From assembly GCA_015680685.1 (NCBI GenBank), contig MNCI01034224.1, positions 800,244 through 864,243 on the forward strand: 64,000 nt of DNA, given 5' to 3'. A program made the translations under genes and the position numbers. This DNA comes from Gnetum montanum (lineage: Eukaryota > Streptophyta > Gnetopsida > Gnetales > Gnetaceae). Below are positions 1 through 12,390 of this stretch, one piece after another. Under the pieces are notes generated by a model that did no database searches, was not told the DNA's origin, and saw only the letters and a program-made list of their open reading frames with translations. Each line of letters begins with the position of its first letter. Position 1 is the first letter of the stretch.

Positions 1-2628
1 AATTTTAAGGGTACTTTTAAAATGAAAACTTGGGAGGCATCCTTCTAGAAAATGAAGACTTCAAGGCCATCTTTTCTAGAAGAATAAACACTTGAAAATC
101 ACCTTATTTAGAAGATGAATACTTGGAGATTACATGTTCTAGAGAAAGAAGAATTTTTATGTCCATTATTGACCACTTTTCCCTTATTAAATAGACCCAA
201 AATTTGTATACATAATGATGTTGAGCCTTGTTCTCCCTAACAGTCAAGAAGAATAGTCTAAGATTCATGTTGTCTTGCTACCCAATCACTGAATTCCCTT
301 GTGAAAACTACTAATTTCTCTCATTTCTCTTTGTATTTTTGTATTCTTATTTTTATTTTATTTCTATAAGCAGAGTTGAAAATCCTTTCTCAATATCAAA
401 ATAAGTTAAGATGTTTCATTATCTTCTTATGAGTTAAAGTTGTGAATTTTGTACAAGCATATTTATGTTGTAATAAAAGATAAGGTGAAGTTCTCTATAC
501 ATTTTTCTTTAAGTTAAAAAGTAAGAATTTTCATTGGATGTATCAATGATTGATAGGTGACAGATATTGATTCGGGAAGAAGTTGGGGTATCAAGAGGAC
601 AAGCAATAAACTCTTGAGTTTACAATTGTTTCTTTGTACTTAAGCAATTGCCCAAGCTTACCTCGAAGAGTATGACATTTAGGTGTTTCATAAATGAGGT
701 GACAAACCAATGACATAACTAACCTAGTTGCAGAAGAGCTCATCATTTTGTCATTGTTACTAAGAACTAAGTAGTGATCAATTACTTTGAATAATGGTTT
801 ACAGTCCTCCATGATTCTTTTTCCATATTTTAGCTTCTATTTGCTTTAGTAATTTTATTTTTAGAATATATTTGATTAAAATTTTTCTTTAGAAGAATAA
901 ACTATATTTTAGTTTCTTATTATTTACTTTCTTTTTATAATTTTCTAATTTTTCTTTAAAAATCATATCTAAAATTTTAGACTTGAAAAATAAAATTCAA
1001 GAAACTAAATCTAACATTTCTAATCTAAAAAAATGAATTATGAGAAATTATATTTAAAAACTCATATGTGAAAATTTTAGATCCAAAAGTTAATATCTAA
1101 AAAATCAAATATAAAAAGATAAAATCTAAGGTTCATATGATCTAAGGTTCATATGATCTAAGGTTCGGGCTAGCGAATTTCATAAAAGTTCTAAGCCCTT
1201 ATAAATTTATAAATAAAAGGTGAATCATTATGAATGTCCCTAAAAAATATTTGTGATTTTCTAGGTCAATCATAATAGGAATGGCAATAACCTTAAATTC
1301 ATAATGGTGATATTAACGTTGAATGAGAATAAGATTTTCAAATATAGGTGGTTACCTTTATAAGTAACCAAAATATTTATATAGCATTATAATATATCAT
1401 CACATTTGGATTCCTAAAAATAATGGAGTACCTAAATGTTTAAACTTATAGTATTTCAGGCACCACAAACTACTTCATGTACTACATAGTATTCCAAGCA
1501 TTGCACTTGTTTCATACATCTAACAATTTAATTAGCATTTGGTATTATTTCTAGCATCCAACTACCTTGGAAACATTACACATTGATTTAGGCTCCTCGT
1601 CCTTTTAGGCATTGCGTAGTATTTTAGACACTTAAGTGCCTCTTAGATGCTACATTGATTTGAAATGGTACATACTCCCACACATAATGATTTAGGGGGG
1701 GTATCGGACCCCGAAAAGAAGTTCTATTGATTTTAACAGTGTATTAGTTACAGTAACCTGAACAAGTCATAGGGTTAAGGGAAAGGAGGAAGCTGAGAGC
1801 ACTATGCATGAACTCGGGACCAGCCTTATAAATAAACAAGTATTAAGGGAGGAAACCCGAATTGGGGCACCACCAAACGTCCACCCATGCTAAATTGTTA
1901 CAAGATTGAAGGACATATAATTAGAGAAAAAAAAGAAAAAGAAAAAAAAAAACTCTTAATTAAGGATAGCGATGCTGAGTGTTACTAGAATGCACAAGTT
2001 TTTCCCATAGCTGCAAGAGATGAACCAACTGATGTCTATCCAGATTGAACTAGCTTAATTTAGATCCTAAAACTAGCTTATTTTACTTTAGAAACATGCA
2101 CACTTAGATCTATTTTTTATGATTGTAAAATACTTTTGTAAGATCTTGGATTATTTATATTAAATAATATTTATTATGATTTAATGCATTCTTGTAATTA
2201 AATTATAGATTATTAACTTATCATTAAAAATGCCTTGGTCAATTTTTCATGTTCATATAAATCAAGAGCTTCAAAATAAGAAATTAAAAGTCATAGTAAT
2301 GATTAGGATGATAAAACTATATGCTAAGTGAAAATAGAACTCAATTTTTATGTCTAAATAAAAAGTTAAGTTTTTGTATCAAGGCTTGAAAAATAAAAAC
2401 TTATTCATGATTTGGAAAAATCAAATTTTGATTTATATAGAATTGAATTTCAATACTTATTATACCGAATCCAAATGAGGGGTAATTTCTTATTTTACAT
2501 GTAAAAATTAAAGTAAATAAAGATGAAAAAAACAAAAAATATGTTTAAAAAGGAAATTTACATGTAAATAAATATATCTTCTCTTCCTTAGTAGTGTTTA
2601 GACATCTTTTAGGCACCCAAGTATCATT
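1..2628. other. Gene-free, repeat-like flank of the Copia element
   Basis: I see no convincing gene here. The longest reading frames are short and match no family I recognise. The first 150 bases hold about four diverged copies of a roughly 31-bp unit with the shared pieces 'acttg' and 'ttctagaa'. Positions 1124-1172 hold a small tandem repeat of a 16-bp unit (ATCTAAGGTTCATATG, two full copies plus a partial one). A more GC-balanced block at about 1690-1930 stands out from its AT-rich surroundings and includes a TATA-like 'ccttataaataaac', so it could be an LTR relic, but I found no partner copy in the window. Confidence 0.5.
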
Positions 2629-3156
2629 TGTAGAAAATTTGGTGTAAAACATAATTAAAACTTGCATATAACCAAATTGCAAAAAATCACCAAAATGCAT
2701 AAATAAATCAAAAACTAACCTCCAACCATTGATACTCTCATTTGGACTACATGAACATGTTTCAAATATTGTTTTGGATTCTTTTATCACACTAACACTC
2801 AACAACAATGGTGTATGTAGACTCTAAGTGTTTGTTATATAGACCAAAAATTCTAACACTACTGTGAGTTTGATATATTTTGGTATCATTTGTTCTCTCA
2901 TCAAGAACATTTTATAGGTTAGAAAATCCATTACCAAGGATTAACTTCTAGTTTAAATTAGAAATATGAGACCATTCTTGTGAAAACCATTATAACAAAT
3001 TTAGTTGGTTTTAAATTTAAAACCATTTTTTTTCTATAACACATAAATAGTTACATTGAAAATTTCCATAATGTATAAACGGTTACGTTGAAACTTTCTA
3101 TAATGTGTAAATGGCTACATTGAAACCATTTTTTCCATAACACATAAACAGTTACA
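2629..3156 (-). repeat. Copia 3' LTR
   Basis: This 528-bp block matches the split block 8665-8843 plus 15886-16202 along its length, with many substitutions. Shared landmarks include the stretch encoding CSPNESING on the minus strand and the 'aacattttatagg' segment. Near its right end it holds short tandem units of about 30-40 bp built on 'cataaa..gttacattgaaa'. A purine-rich tract on the minus strand lies directly outside at 3157-3168, as expected next to a 3' LTR. Confidence 0.85.
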
Positions 3157-3168
3157 TTTTCCCACTTG
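3157..3168 (-). other. Copia polypurine tract
   Basis: The minus strand reads CAAGTGGGAAAA immediately before the LTR begins TGTAAC. This is the expected plus-strand priming site for reverse transcription of the Copia element. Confidence 0.6.
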
Positions 3169-3504
3169 GCCTCCATATTTAACCTAATATCTATCAAACC
3201 CAACTTTCAAGAAATACATACATTAATGATGGCGATAGTTTCTCTAAATGTGAGTATTATCTTCCATGTACTACAATGTATTGTTTCTCAAACTTAATTC
3301 ATTATTTGGTAACTAAACTTTGTGAATAAACCCAATGTTTATTCTAGGTCCTACCATATGTGAATTTTCTCTATTAATTGTATACGCAAACTGAATATGA
3401 GAAAACATCACAAATGAATAAGAGTTTCATTAAGACTATAAAATTATACATACAAATAAATTACATTATGGAATCAAGTCCTATCTAACTACATGATCCT
3501 TAAA

Positions 3505-6490
3505 TCATTTCGGTGGCATTTCTTTTGTCAAAGGATTAGCTATCATCAATTTAGTGCTTATATGTTGAATGATCACTTTCTTTTTCTTAATACATTCCCT
3601 TATAGCTAAGTACTTTATGTCAATTTGTTTACTTTTACTACCACTCTTATTATTCCTAGCCATAAAGACAATAGCTGAATTGTCACAAAACATTCTTAAT
3701 GACCTAGAGACAGAATCTATAATTCTAAGGCCTAACATGAAACTCATCAACCATATACCATGTGAAGTAGCCTCAAAACAAGAAATGAACTCTACCTCCA
3801 TTGTGGAAGTAGCAACCAAATTTTACTTTCCACTCCTCCAGCTAGCATAAAAACATAACTAGATGTTGATTTCCTTGAATCAACATAGCTAGCAAAGTCT
3901 AAATTGAAGTAGCCAATCACCTCTAGATTGTCAGTTCATCTATACATAATCATGTAATCTTTTGTATCTTGAAGTTACCTCATCACCTTCTTTGCAACCC
4001 TCTAGTGTTCAATGCCTAGATTACTCTAATATTTACCCAACAATCCCACAACAAATGCAATGTCAAGTCTTGTGCACACCTGAGCATACATTAGGCTTCC
4101 AACAGTTGAAGCATAAGGAATGTTGCTCATCTACTGTTTCTCTAAATCATTCTTGGGACATTGGTTCAAATAGAACTTGTCACTCTTCATAATGGCTACT
4201 ATACTTGATGAAAAATCTTTCATTTGAAACCTCTCTAAACCTTTATTGATATAGGTTTCTTGAGATAGTCCTAGAATACATCTACATTTGTCCCCATGGA
4301 TCTTAATGTCAATGACATAAGATGCCTTACCCATATCCTTCATGTTGAATTTCTTAGAGAGAAATTATTTCACCTCATATAGAAATCCATTATCAGTGAT
4401 CACAAGAAGGATATCATCCACATATAGGACAAGGAAATAGATTTTTCTCCCACTAATCTTCTGGTATATACATTGATCCATGATGTTCTCTTCAAAATCA
4501 AATAAAGTGATGACATCATGGAATTTTAAATGCCATTTACAAGAGGCATGTTTCAATCTATATATGGATTTCTTTAGCTTGCATACCAATGCTCACCACC
4601 ACTAGAGGAAAATACTTTAGGTTGTTTCATATCAACCTCTTCCTCTAGATCATCATTAAGGAATTTTTTTTACATCCATCTGATGTAATTTGAAATCAAA
4701 ATGAGCAACCAATGTCATAATCACATGAAGGGATTCCTTCTTAGATATAGGAAAAAAAGGCCTCCATGTAATCTATTTCCTCTCCCTGAGTGAACCTTTT
4801 AGCAACAAGTCTTGTCTTATGTCTTTCAATGTTGCCTAAGGAGTCTTTCTTTATCTTGAAGACCCATTTGCATCCAATGCCTTTTACACCATTAGGAAAC
4901 TTTACAAGATCTCAAACTCCATTAGATGACATAGAGTTCATCTCATCTTTCATGGCATCATACCACAAGTTAAATTCCTTATAACTCATGGCTTTTTAAT
5001 ATGTTTCAGTATCATTTTCAATTCCTATGTTGTAGTCAAAATTTTGTAGATACACTATATAGTCACTAGGAATCACTTATCACCTTATGCTAGTAGATCT
5101 CCTTAATGTTGGTTCATAATTTTCCTAAGAAGCATGTTGTTCAACAGCCTATTCAATAAGTTCTGGTATCTTTTATGCAACTTGATCTACTTCTTCTTGA
5201 TTAGTAATCTATGGAACTTCAATGATTGGTTGTTGTTCATCACGCATTTGTGCTCTAGGTGTGTTGTGTACAATAATCAATCTATCACTTTAAATAGAGG
5301 GTTAAGTGTCTACATGATCCTTCTCAGGAACAATGTTCCAAGATTGATTGCTCCCCTTAATCAAGTCATTCTCAAGAAATTTAGCATTTCTTAATTCCAC
5401 AAACCTAGTAGTATGTGATGAAAAATAAAATCTTTATCCCTTAGATCATTTGGCATATTCAATGAAATACCCACTTATGGTCCTTAGATCTAGCTTCTTC
5501 TCTTGTGGATTATAGACTCTTACTTTATAGACTAGTGTCCACAAACATGTATATGTCACAAACTCAATTTCCAACCTTTTCATAATTCAAATGTTGTCTT
5601 TAAAATAGCCTTGGTTGAAACTTGGTTTGATATATACTCAACTGTCTTGACAGCTTCAGTCCATAAGGACTTATGAAGCTTGGACATACTAAGCATACTC
5701 CACACCATGTTCAATAATGTTCAGTTTCTTCTCTTTGCCACACCATTCTGGTCTAGAGAACTAGGCATAGTGTACTAGGCAAAAATCCCATGCTCTTAAA
5801 GAAACTTAGCAAATGGACCAGCTACTTGTCCATCATTAATGTATCTACCATAGTATTCACCACCTCTATCAAACCTCACTATCTATATTTGCTTACCACA
5901 TTGTTTCTCTACTTCAACCTTAAACATTTTAAAGGCATATTAAGCTTCATTCTTGTTGTGAAGCAAGTAGAGATACATATATCATGAGTAATCACCAATA
6001 AAAGTGATGAAATAGTTTTGACCATACGCATCCATATTTGAACTACAAATATCTGTATGTATGATCTCTAATATGTCTAAACTCTTCTTGGCACCTTTCT
6101 TTGACATATTAGTCTGATTTCCCTTTATGCAGTCCATACAAGTGTCAAAGTCAATAAAATCTAGAGTACTAAGTACTCCATCATTTACAAATCTCTTTAT
6201 TCTCTAAATAGAGATATGTCCTAATCTATGATGCCACAACATAAAGGATTCTTCATTCATAACACATCTCTTAATGCCAACACTATCATGCATAGAATTA
6301 TAAGAAGTTTCATTTTGTAAACTAATTTTGAAAAGACCATCTATCAATGTACCATTTCTAATAAGTTCATATCTGTAACATAAACTCAATATAGTATCTA
6401 AAAAATTAAAGGAAAATTCCAATGATACAGGCCTTGAAACAAAAATTAGATTCCTTGAAAAACTTAGAATATAAGATGTCTTTTCCAACT
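3505..6490 (-). pseudogene. Copia pol polyprotein remnant (integrase, reverse transcriptase, RNase H)
   Basis: Read on the minus strand, a broken polyprotein can be followed from about 6490 to 3505. It opens with a GAG-pre-integrase segment ending LWHHRLGHI, followed by a CMDC zinc-binding pair near 6130-6145. The integrase core follows, with RFDRGGEY near 5870. The position that in Copia integrases holds the catalytic glutamate (NGVAERRN) reads NGVAKRRN here (codon at 5733-5735). Reverse transcriptase shows a diverged LYGLKQA block and an intact YVDDILL motif (4413-4424). RNase H runs from 3819 to 3505 and ends in the usual block near ANPLTKEMPPK. More than a dozen in-frame stops break it, so no functional product is expected. 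Confidence 0.9.
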
Positions 6491-6699
6491 CTAAAAAAAA
6501 TCACTACTTAAAACTAATTTGCATGTTCTAATTGCCTCTACATGTAAGCAGATCTTGTTGCCTAAATAGATGCACAACTCACTTCCCACTAGCCTCCTTA
6601 GGTTTTGCACCCCCTACAAGGAATTAGCAACATGGATTGTAAAACTGGAGTCAATCCACCATGTGTTATGGCCAACATCAACCATATTAGATTCAAAAC

Positions 6700-7430
6700 A
6701 AACAAGTGAGAATTGAGTACCTTTCTTCTCAAGGCATTTCTAATATTTAGTACAATCCTTCTTTACATATCCTTTCTTCTTGTAGAAAAAGCATATAGAT
6801 TCCTTCTTAATATCAGCTTGTGTAAGTAATGTGTCCTTCCCCTTATTCTTGGCTTACCCCTTATTCTTTCCTTGTGTAGCCAAATGCACACTCTCACTCA
6901 CATCCATAGCAAGTCTACCCTCTTCTTATACATGCATGGTCATTAGTTCATTAATTGACCATTTTTCCTTATGTGTGTTATAAGAAACCTTAAAGGGTCC
7001 ATACTACTGTGGGAGTGTGTTCAAGATGTAGTGCACAAAGAAAGACTCTAACATCTCAACCTTAAGTGTTTTTAGTTGAGCCACTATATCCCTCATTTGC
7101 ATGATGTGCTCATGCACACCATGAATTCCAGTGAGCTTCATGGATGAAAATTTCATTATTAAGGTGCTAGCCAAAGCTTTGTCTGATAACTCAAATTGTT
7201 CATCAATTGTTTTCATCAAAGCTCACACATTTTCATATTGTTCCAATGAACCATGCATACCAATTGAGATCTTGGTCTTTATGAACATGACACAAACTCA
7301 ATCAGATCACTCCCATTTTTCATAACAACCAACATCATCCAATTGGCTAGTTTTTATAACAATAGGTGGCTCATCCTTATAGATAGCATAGTCAATGTCC
7401 ATCTAGCCTAAATGAAGGAGAATTCTCTCC
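6700..7430 (-). pseudogene. Copia gag remnant with damaged zinc knuckle
   Basis: The frame 7219-7004 encodes a gag core of the UBN2/Copia type (motifs such as MKLTGIHGVHEHIMQMRDI and VHYILNTLP). The reading extends upstream to about 7400 with stops. Downstream, near 6740-6795, a retroviral-type zinc knuckle can be read as CFFYKKKGYVKKDC. The expected pattern is C-x2-C-x4-H-x4-C, so the second cysteine and the histidine are both replaced. This fits an old inactive element. Confidence 0.8.
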
Positions 7431-7499
7431 TTCCACACCTTATAATTATCACCTTTTAATTCAAGAGTGTCGCATTTTAAATTAGAGTAGTTCACAGGT

Positions 7500-8640
7500 T
7501 GTATTACTGCATAAATTGAAACATGTTTATGTCACTAAATTTAAGGTTAAAATATTATATGGCATGTTTACCAATGTAAATCATGCATAAAATATGAATC
7601 AAATGACAAAGAAATATCTTGTGGGCTAAATTTTTAATTCAAATAGATTCATATATCCTTATGATGAAACTATTAAAGTATATTACTTCTTTTAATCCTT
7701 GTGGGTAAATTAAGAAAAATAATTTAATACATAATACTAATTAATTATAATAAATATAATAAAAATTTCTATGGGATAAAATCAATTATATTACATATGA
7801 CTAATCATAATTTAATGTTTCTTTACCATATGTGATCCAAAAACTCTTAATATATAATTTTCCATAGTTAAAGATATGGCTGCTCTCTAATTATACAAAA
7901 TTATATAGATCATTGGTCACTTATTTTTATGCAGAAAAACTATTTTTCCTAATGCATATATCAATATGTCACTTTATAGATATATACAAAAATAAATTAT
8001 GCATAAAATTAATTACTTCTAAAATAAATTACCAAATTCTCACATTCCTTAAGAAATATGGTATTAAAATATACATAATGTTATTTTAGAAATATTAATC
8101 AATAGGCAACTTTATGCATTTCTAAATGAAGTACTAAAATTTTAAAATTGATAAAAATTTTGGTAATTTTAATCACCAAAAAATATTTTAGAAATGCCAA
8201 AAAAAACTCAATTTGCAAGAATTAAATAAATTATTGCATAAATTAATTTTCAAAATTTTATCTAATCTAAATGTCTAGATTTCACAAAATTCAAAAAAAA
8301 AAATATTTTGCATGATTCCAAATCAAAATATGCAAAATTATACAAAAAATGAATTTTTGAAATTTTGATTTCTTTTTCTTTAATAAAATGTCAAAAATTA
8401 GTTCTAGAAAACGATGTGTCATTTTGGCAAAAAATTGTGTTTCATAGCTTCAAAACGATATGTTCTCCAGCTTTTGTAAAAAAAACGTCATTTTAAACCT
8501 TCCTTAAACACAAATCTAGCACCATTTTTGATGTTTCAAAACACAAAATTATTAGAAATAAATTCTAGAAATTTAAACCATCATTAAAAACTTTGTTAAT
8601 AGAAACCTCATCCAAACAAGCTCTAAGCATCAAGACAAAG
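7500..8640. other. AT-rich Copia 5' leader, no gene
   Basis: This is strongly AT-rich DNA between gag and the primer-binding site. It contains no frame that I can assign. It probably corresponds to the untranslated leader of the Copia element, swollen by drift. The repeated 'aaaatt/ttttaa' composition is not organised into a clear tandem array. Confidence 0.5.
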
Positions 8641-8650
8641 ACCTAACTTG

Positions 8651-8662
8651 ACTTGGATACCA
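8651..8662 (-). other. Copia primer-binding site, initiator-Met-tRNA type
   Basis: On the minus strand the end of the 5' LTR is followed after two bases by TGGTATCCAAGT. The first seven bases match the initiator methionine tRNA primer site used by most plant Copia elements (TGGTATCAGAGC). The rest has drifted. Confidence 0.65.
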
Positions 8663-8664
8663 AA

Positions 8665-8843
8665 TGTATAAAATTTGGCATAAAATAGCGATCAAAACGT
8701 GCATATAACCAAATTGCACAAAATCACCAAAATGTGAAAATAAACCAAAAACTAACCCCTTGCCGTTGATGCTCTCGTTTGGACTACATGAATGTGTTTT
8801 GAAGAGTGTTTTGGATTTTTCTATCATAGTGATGCTCAATAAT
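8665..8843 (-). repeat. Copia 5' LTR, first part
   Basis: Left piece of the right-hand LTR. It matches 2629 onward, including the stretch encoding SCSPNESING on the minus strand. The match stops abruptly at 8843 where element N1 begins, and it resumes at 15886. Confidence 0.85.
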
Positions 8844-9623
8844 TGATGAGTGGCGAGGTACCCCTACACTCAACCATATGAATATGAGCGTTTCACGTGC
8901 AATCTAGTTGAACTCCAAGGACTAAGTGCTTATGCGCCTTAATGGAACACTTAAGGTTAATCAATTGTTGTCTTCCCAAACTTACTTGTATAGTCACAGT
9001 TGTATGGTTAAGTAAGCTTGAGGTATATGGTTTTTATATCTTTTATCTTTTTAGTGTCTTATGCTAATAGGGTAAGGTGAAGAGAACTAAGTAACTAACT
9101 TTCATTAACTATTCACTAACTAAGTTTAATTGTTCCTAACACCAGTATCCATTCCCACTTGCCACACACATCCTCAACCAGTGCAACACTGTTAGGATTA
9201 CCAAACGCTAATCGTTACTGGGTTACCAAGTGCTACACACATGCTCGAAGCGGTCGTACTGAGTGTACTTAACTAGGAGAGTCAAGGGTTGAGAGAGAGA
9301 TTAATTAACTAAGAAAGCATTTAAACATTCAACAATAATTAATTACTATTTGGCTTAGTCTGTATGCTACAAGTTTTATCATAAAGTCTATCTTTATTGT
9401 CATACAGAAATGTGTGCTCAGGTACAATTTTCTCAAATAAAGATCTGTTCACTTTAAGACTCCTACTACGGGTACATGGAAATTATTCTAACTCTAGAAT
9501 GGTAAAACTGTAAGAGTTTTGCTAAGGGTCTAAGTCTAACTACCTAAAACAAGGGAATCCACCTCTTATTTATAGATAATAAGATGGGACGTGATATCAC
9601 GTATGCGATATCATGGCTCATCA
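8844..9623 (-). repeat. N1 3' LTR
   Basis: The LTR starts TGATGAGT on the plus strand and ends with CTCATCA. Its partner is 15100-15885. Near its right end (5' on the coding strand) it holds GTGATATCAC (9591-9600) and a second GATATC core just beyond, followed downstream on the minus strand by a CTATAAATAAG TATA box (9565-9574). Confidence 0.9.
9565..9574 (-). promoter_or_regulatory. TATA box of the N1 LTR promoter
   Basis: The minus strand reads TATAAATAAG. It lies just downstream of two GATATC-centred palindromes. The same arrangement recurs in the LTRs of A and B. Confidence 0.55.
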
Positions 9624-12020
9624 TACCCTCATGACTGAATGAAAACTCATCCTCGAGTTCCTTATAAAATATTGGGAAAGTATGGGATTATTGACTTGAA
9701 TGATACTAATGGTGAATGGGATGACATGTGAATGGATCATCATTATAATACATGGCAATATTAGTGTTCATGACCACAAGAGTGAACATTATACACATTT
9801 GACATTAGGCCTTATTTGGAAACTGAGAGAGAAGACAGAGAAAAGAAGAAGATGTGTTGCTACCGATGCCAAAATTGCACCCTCCGTTGTCCATCCATAA
9901 CCACGCCATTGATCTTGTTCCTTGCATACAGTTCTAGCACCAGTTCATCCTAAGTGTTTCCTCTAGCTCCATTCCATTGTTGTATGATTTCCATCTGCAC
10001 ACACAACACAGTCTCATATTAGCAAGGATAAATAAATCACAATGCAATTGATACCTTGCCTCAGTGTACGGTTTATTGGATGAGTTGTGATATGGCTAAT
10101 ATGGATTCTGGAGATATAACACTGGTGACTACCCAAGGTGTAGGGGTGAGGAGAAAATTGAAAAAATTGGACCAAGACCCCTATGACTAAGAGCGATCCT
10201 CCGGTAGCAATAGAATGGAAAAATATAAGGAATAAGAAAGATGGAGAAAACAAAATAACAACGCCGATAAAATGGATGTCAAAGGTGGAAATGAAAAAAA
10301 TAAATGCTGATTATGGAAATGTTTAAAGAAAAGAAGTTAACTGATGTACCAAGTAGGAATGCTAGTGGGTCCTTCCCAAAGCAAGCTCATGCCATTAATG
10401 CCCTAACAATCCCACATTCAAAGAGTTCTTAGGCTCTAGAAATGTCATTTGTAAGTAAGAGTTAAAGTCTTAACCACAAGAATTTACCAAAAAGAAAACA
10501 ATGCATCCACCAAAATATAGACTACTAGTAACACTGGTAATGAGGTGGAAAATGGAGAAAGAACAATGAAGAGAAGAGAATGGAATGAAGTCCCAAGAAC
10601 AAGGTGGTGTATATCCCCTTGTGTATTGATGGTTAATGTGACTTAGTAGATCTCATTCCAAATCTAGCCTCAAACAATCCACATTCAATGACTTCACATT
10701 AATACACTTGGCCAATCCATCCACTTGAAGTAGCAAGAATGCTTTCGCCAAAGAGCCACCACCATTCCAAGGAAATGAGAAAAGGAAAAGGTAGGAAGCG
10801 AGAAAGGGCCTTAGTTAGAGGGAACATGTTTGTTTAGTTCCATAACCAGTGCTTGTAGCCTATATGATTATTTCATCTAAGGGATGTGCTTTGAATTCTC
10901 ACTGTTTCTTTTTTTTTCTTGTGAGAATCACACCATGCAAAGACTTATTATTTTTATTAGCTCAGCTTCCTGATAATGGGGCAACGTCAGAATGGTAAGG
11001 AAAACTCAAGGAGAAAACATCCAAGCACCCAAGAGAATGGCCAATACAAATGCATCAAATCCCCTTGAAGTCACACCCTTTTCAATCCTTGAGTCCTTTC
11101 GTAGTTTGAGAAATGCCCAGTCACCAATTCATTAATAGTTCTATTATTAAGAAAGGGACTGTACAGTTCCAAGCCAAGAGAGACCATAGAAATTCATGGA
11201 TGTATGGATGACGTAGACTCATTTCCTGTTATATCAAAAGAATCATACCTTAGTATCGAAATTATAACTCAAAGGTAAAAACCAAACATTAGCAATTAAT
11301 GAAATATAGTTCATACCATGCTTAGGAGCACTTATTAGGTGAAAAGCCTAAAAAAATACATAAACACATAAAGAAATGAAAGAGTATAAATGATGTTGCA
11401 AAACAAAAATAAGAGAAGTTAAAGAAATTTGTAAAACAAAAAATGTGGAAAACAAAAACTTAAAAAGGAACTAAGGGCCTCAAATGATCAGCAAAGGTGG
11501 CCATCTCCCCCATGATTGAGTTGGAAGGGGGAGATCCAAAATAATGAGTGGGGTCGTCCCTTCTCTGAGGTATTATGTGCATTAACCATTCTAGATTCAT
11601 TGTAAGGGTTGGTTTTTTGCACATTGACTAGTAATCTCTTATCGGAGCACTTGTTTGAATTTTTTAGGAGTTTCCAACTTCTCCCAATTTATGTTTTTAG
11701 GTTAATATTTGGAAGTTGGCGACACTCTTTCTCCAATGTATCTATGCTTTCGACGTGAGCACAAGTTGTTCCCTCAGTTAGTTCCATGCATGTTGGTGAG
11801 TTGCTCTCTTGATCAACTATCAATCACTAGGTGTTTTCTTGTTTTGTGGTTGCTACATACAGGCACTTTTGTATGTTAATTTCTTGTGCACACCAGTTGC
11901 ATGCAGGAAATATTGAACATTCCTGTATGCAATCATACCCTCTGTCACTGTATGTGATGCATGGAACCTTCTTCTTCTCGATCTTCCCAAAAGTGCTTTC
12001 CTTATATATTTCTAGGGAAA
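9624..12020. other. N1 3' non-coding internal region
   Basis: This contains no coding region I can assign on the minus strand. The first bases (TACCCTC on the plus strand) are the polypurine tract seen from the other side. Parts near 10340-10500 resemble element A near 22890-22960 (shared 'gtgggtcct.cccaaagca'), so this is the family's internal spacer. N1 lacks the second gene that A and B carry between this spacer and the 3' LTR. Confidence 0.6.
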
Positions 12021-12030
12021 GATCATGGAT

Positions 12031-12390
12031 TCATAGGCATGCATTTATGGTACTTAGCCATGCCCTTCCGATGATTATTGGGAAGTCCCATTTATCATTG
12101 TTTACTTGTATCACTAAGAAATTAGCTGGGTATGACCACCCACACACAATGGTAACAATGTCCTCCACCAATCCCAAGGGGACAGTGATGGACTGGTCGG
12201 CCAGCTCAAGGAAAATATTGCTCTTCTTTAATGGAGGCAAGTTCCAGGCTTTGTACATCTCTTGCGATATTAAGTTGACTTCGGAACCTGAGTCCAGAAG
12301 AGCTTTACATGGTTCATTCCCAGCAACTTGGAGTTAAATTAGGAGGCTTCTAGGATCAGAGAATTTCCTGGGAAGGTGGCCCTACTTAAT
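12031..12390 (-). pseudogene. N1 retropepsin-like aspartic protease segment
   Basis: The minus-strand frame that includes 12258-12031 continues upstream without a break over ALLDSGSEVNLI, with the catalytic DSG aspartate codon at 12292-12294. Downstream come the conserved features of plant Gypsy proteases: a PLGLVEDI block, a PANFLVI block and the closing IIGRAWL (family consensus ILGRPFL). This looks like a near-complete protease domain of Athila/Tat style. Continuity with gag is broken by frameshifts. A plus-strand frame covering the same bases is only its shadow. Confidence 0.8.

Noticed and set aside
3569-3850. Plus-strand frame with hydrophobic N-terminus
   Set aside because: Antisense of the Copia RNase H domain; no independent support.
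11831-12337. A 168-codon plus-strand open frame
   Set aside because: It lies exactly antisense to the N1 protease segment, which has a clear DSG motif and family blocks on the minus strand. The plus-strand protein has no family features.
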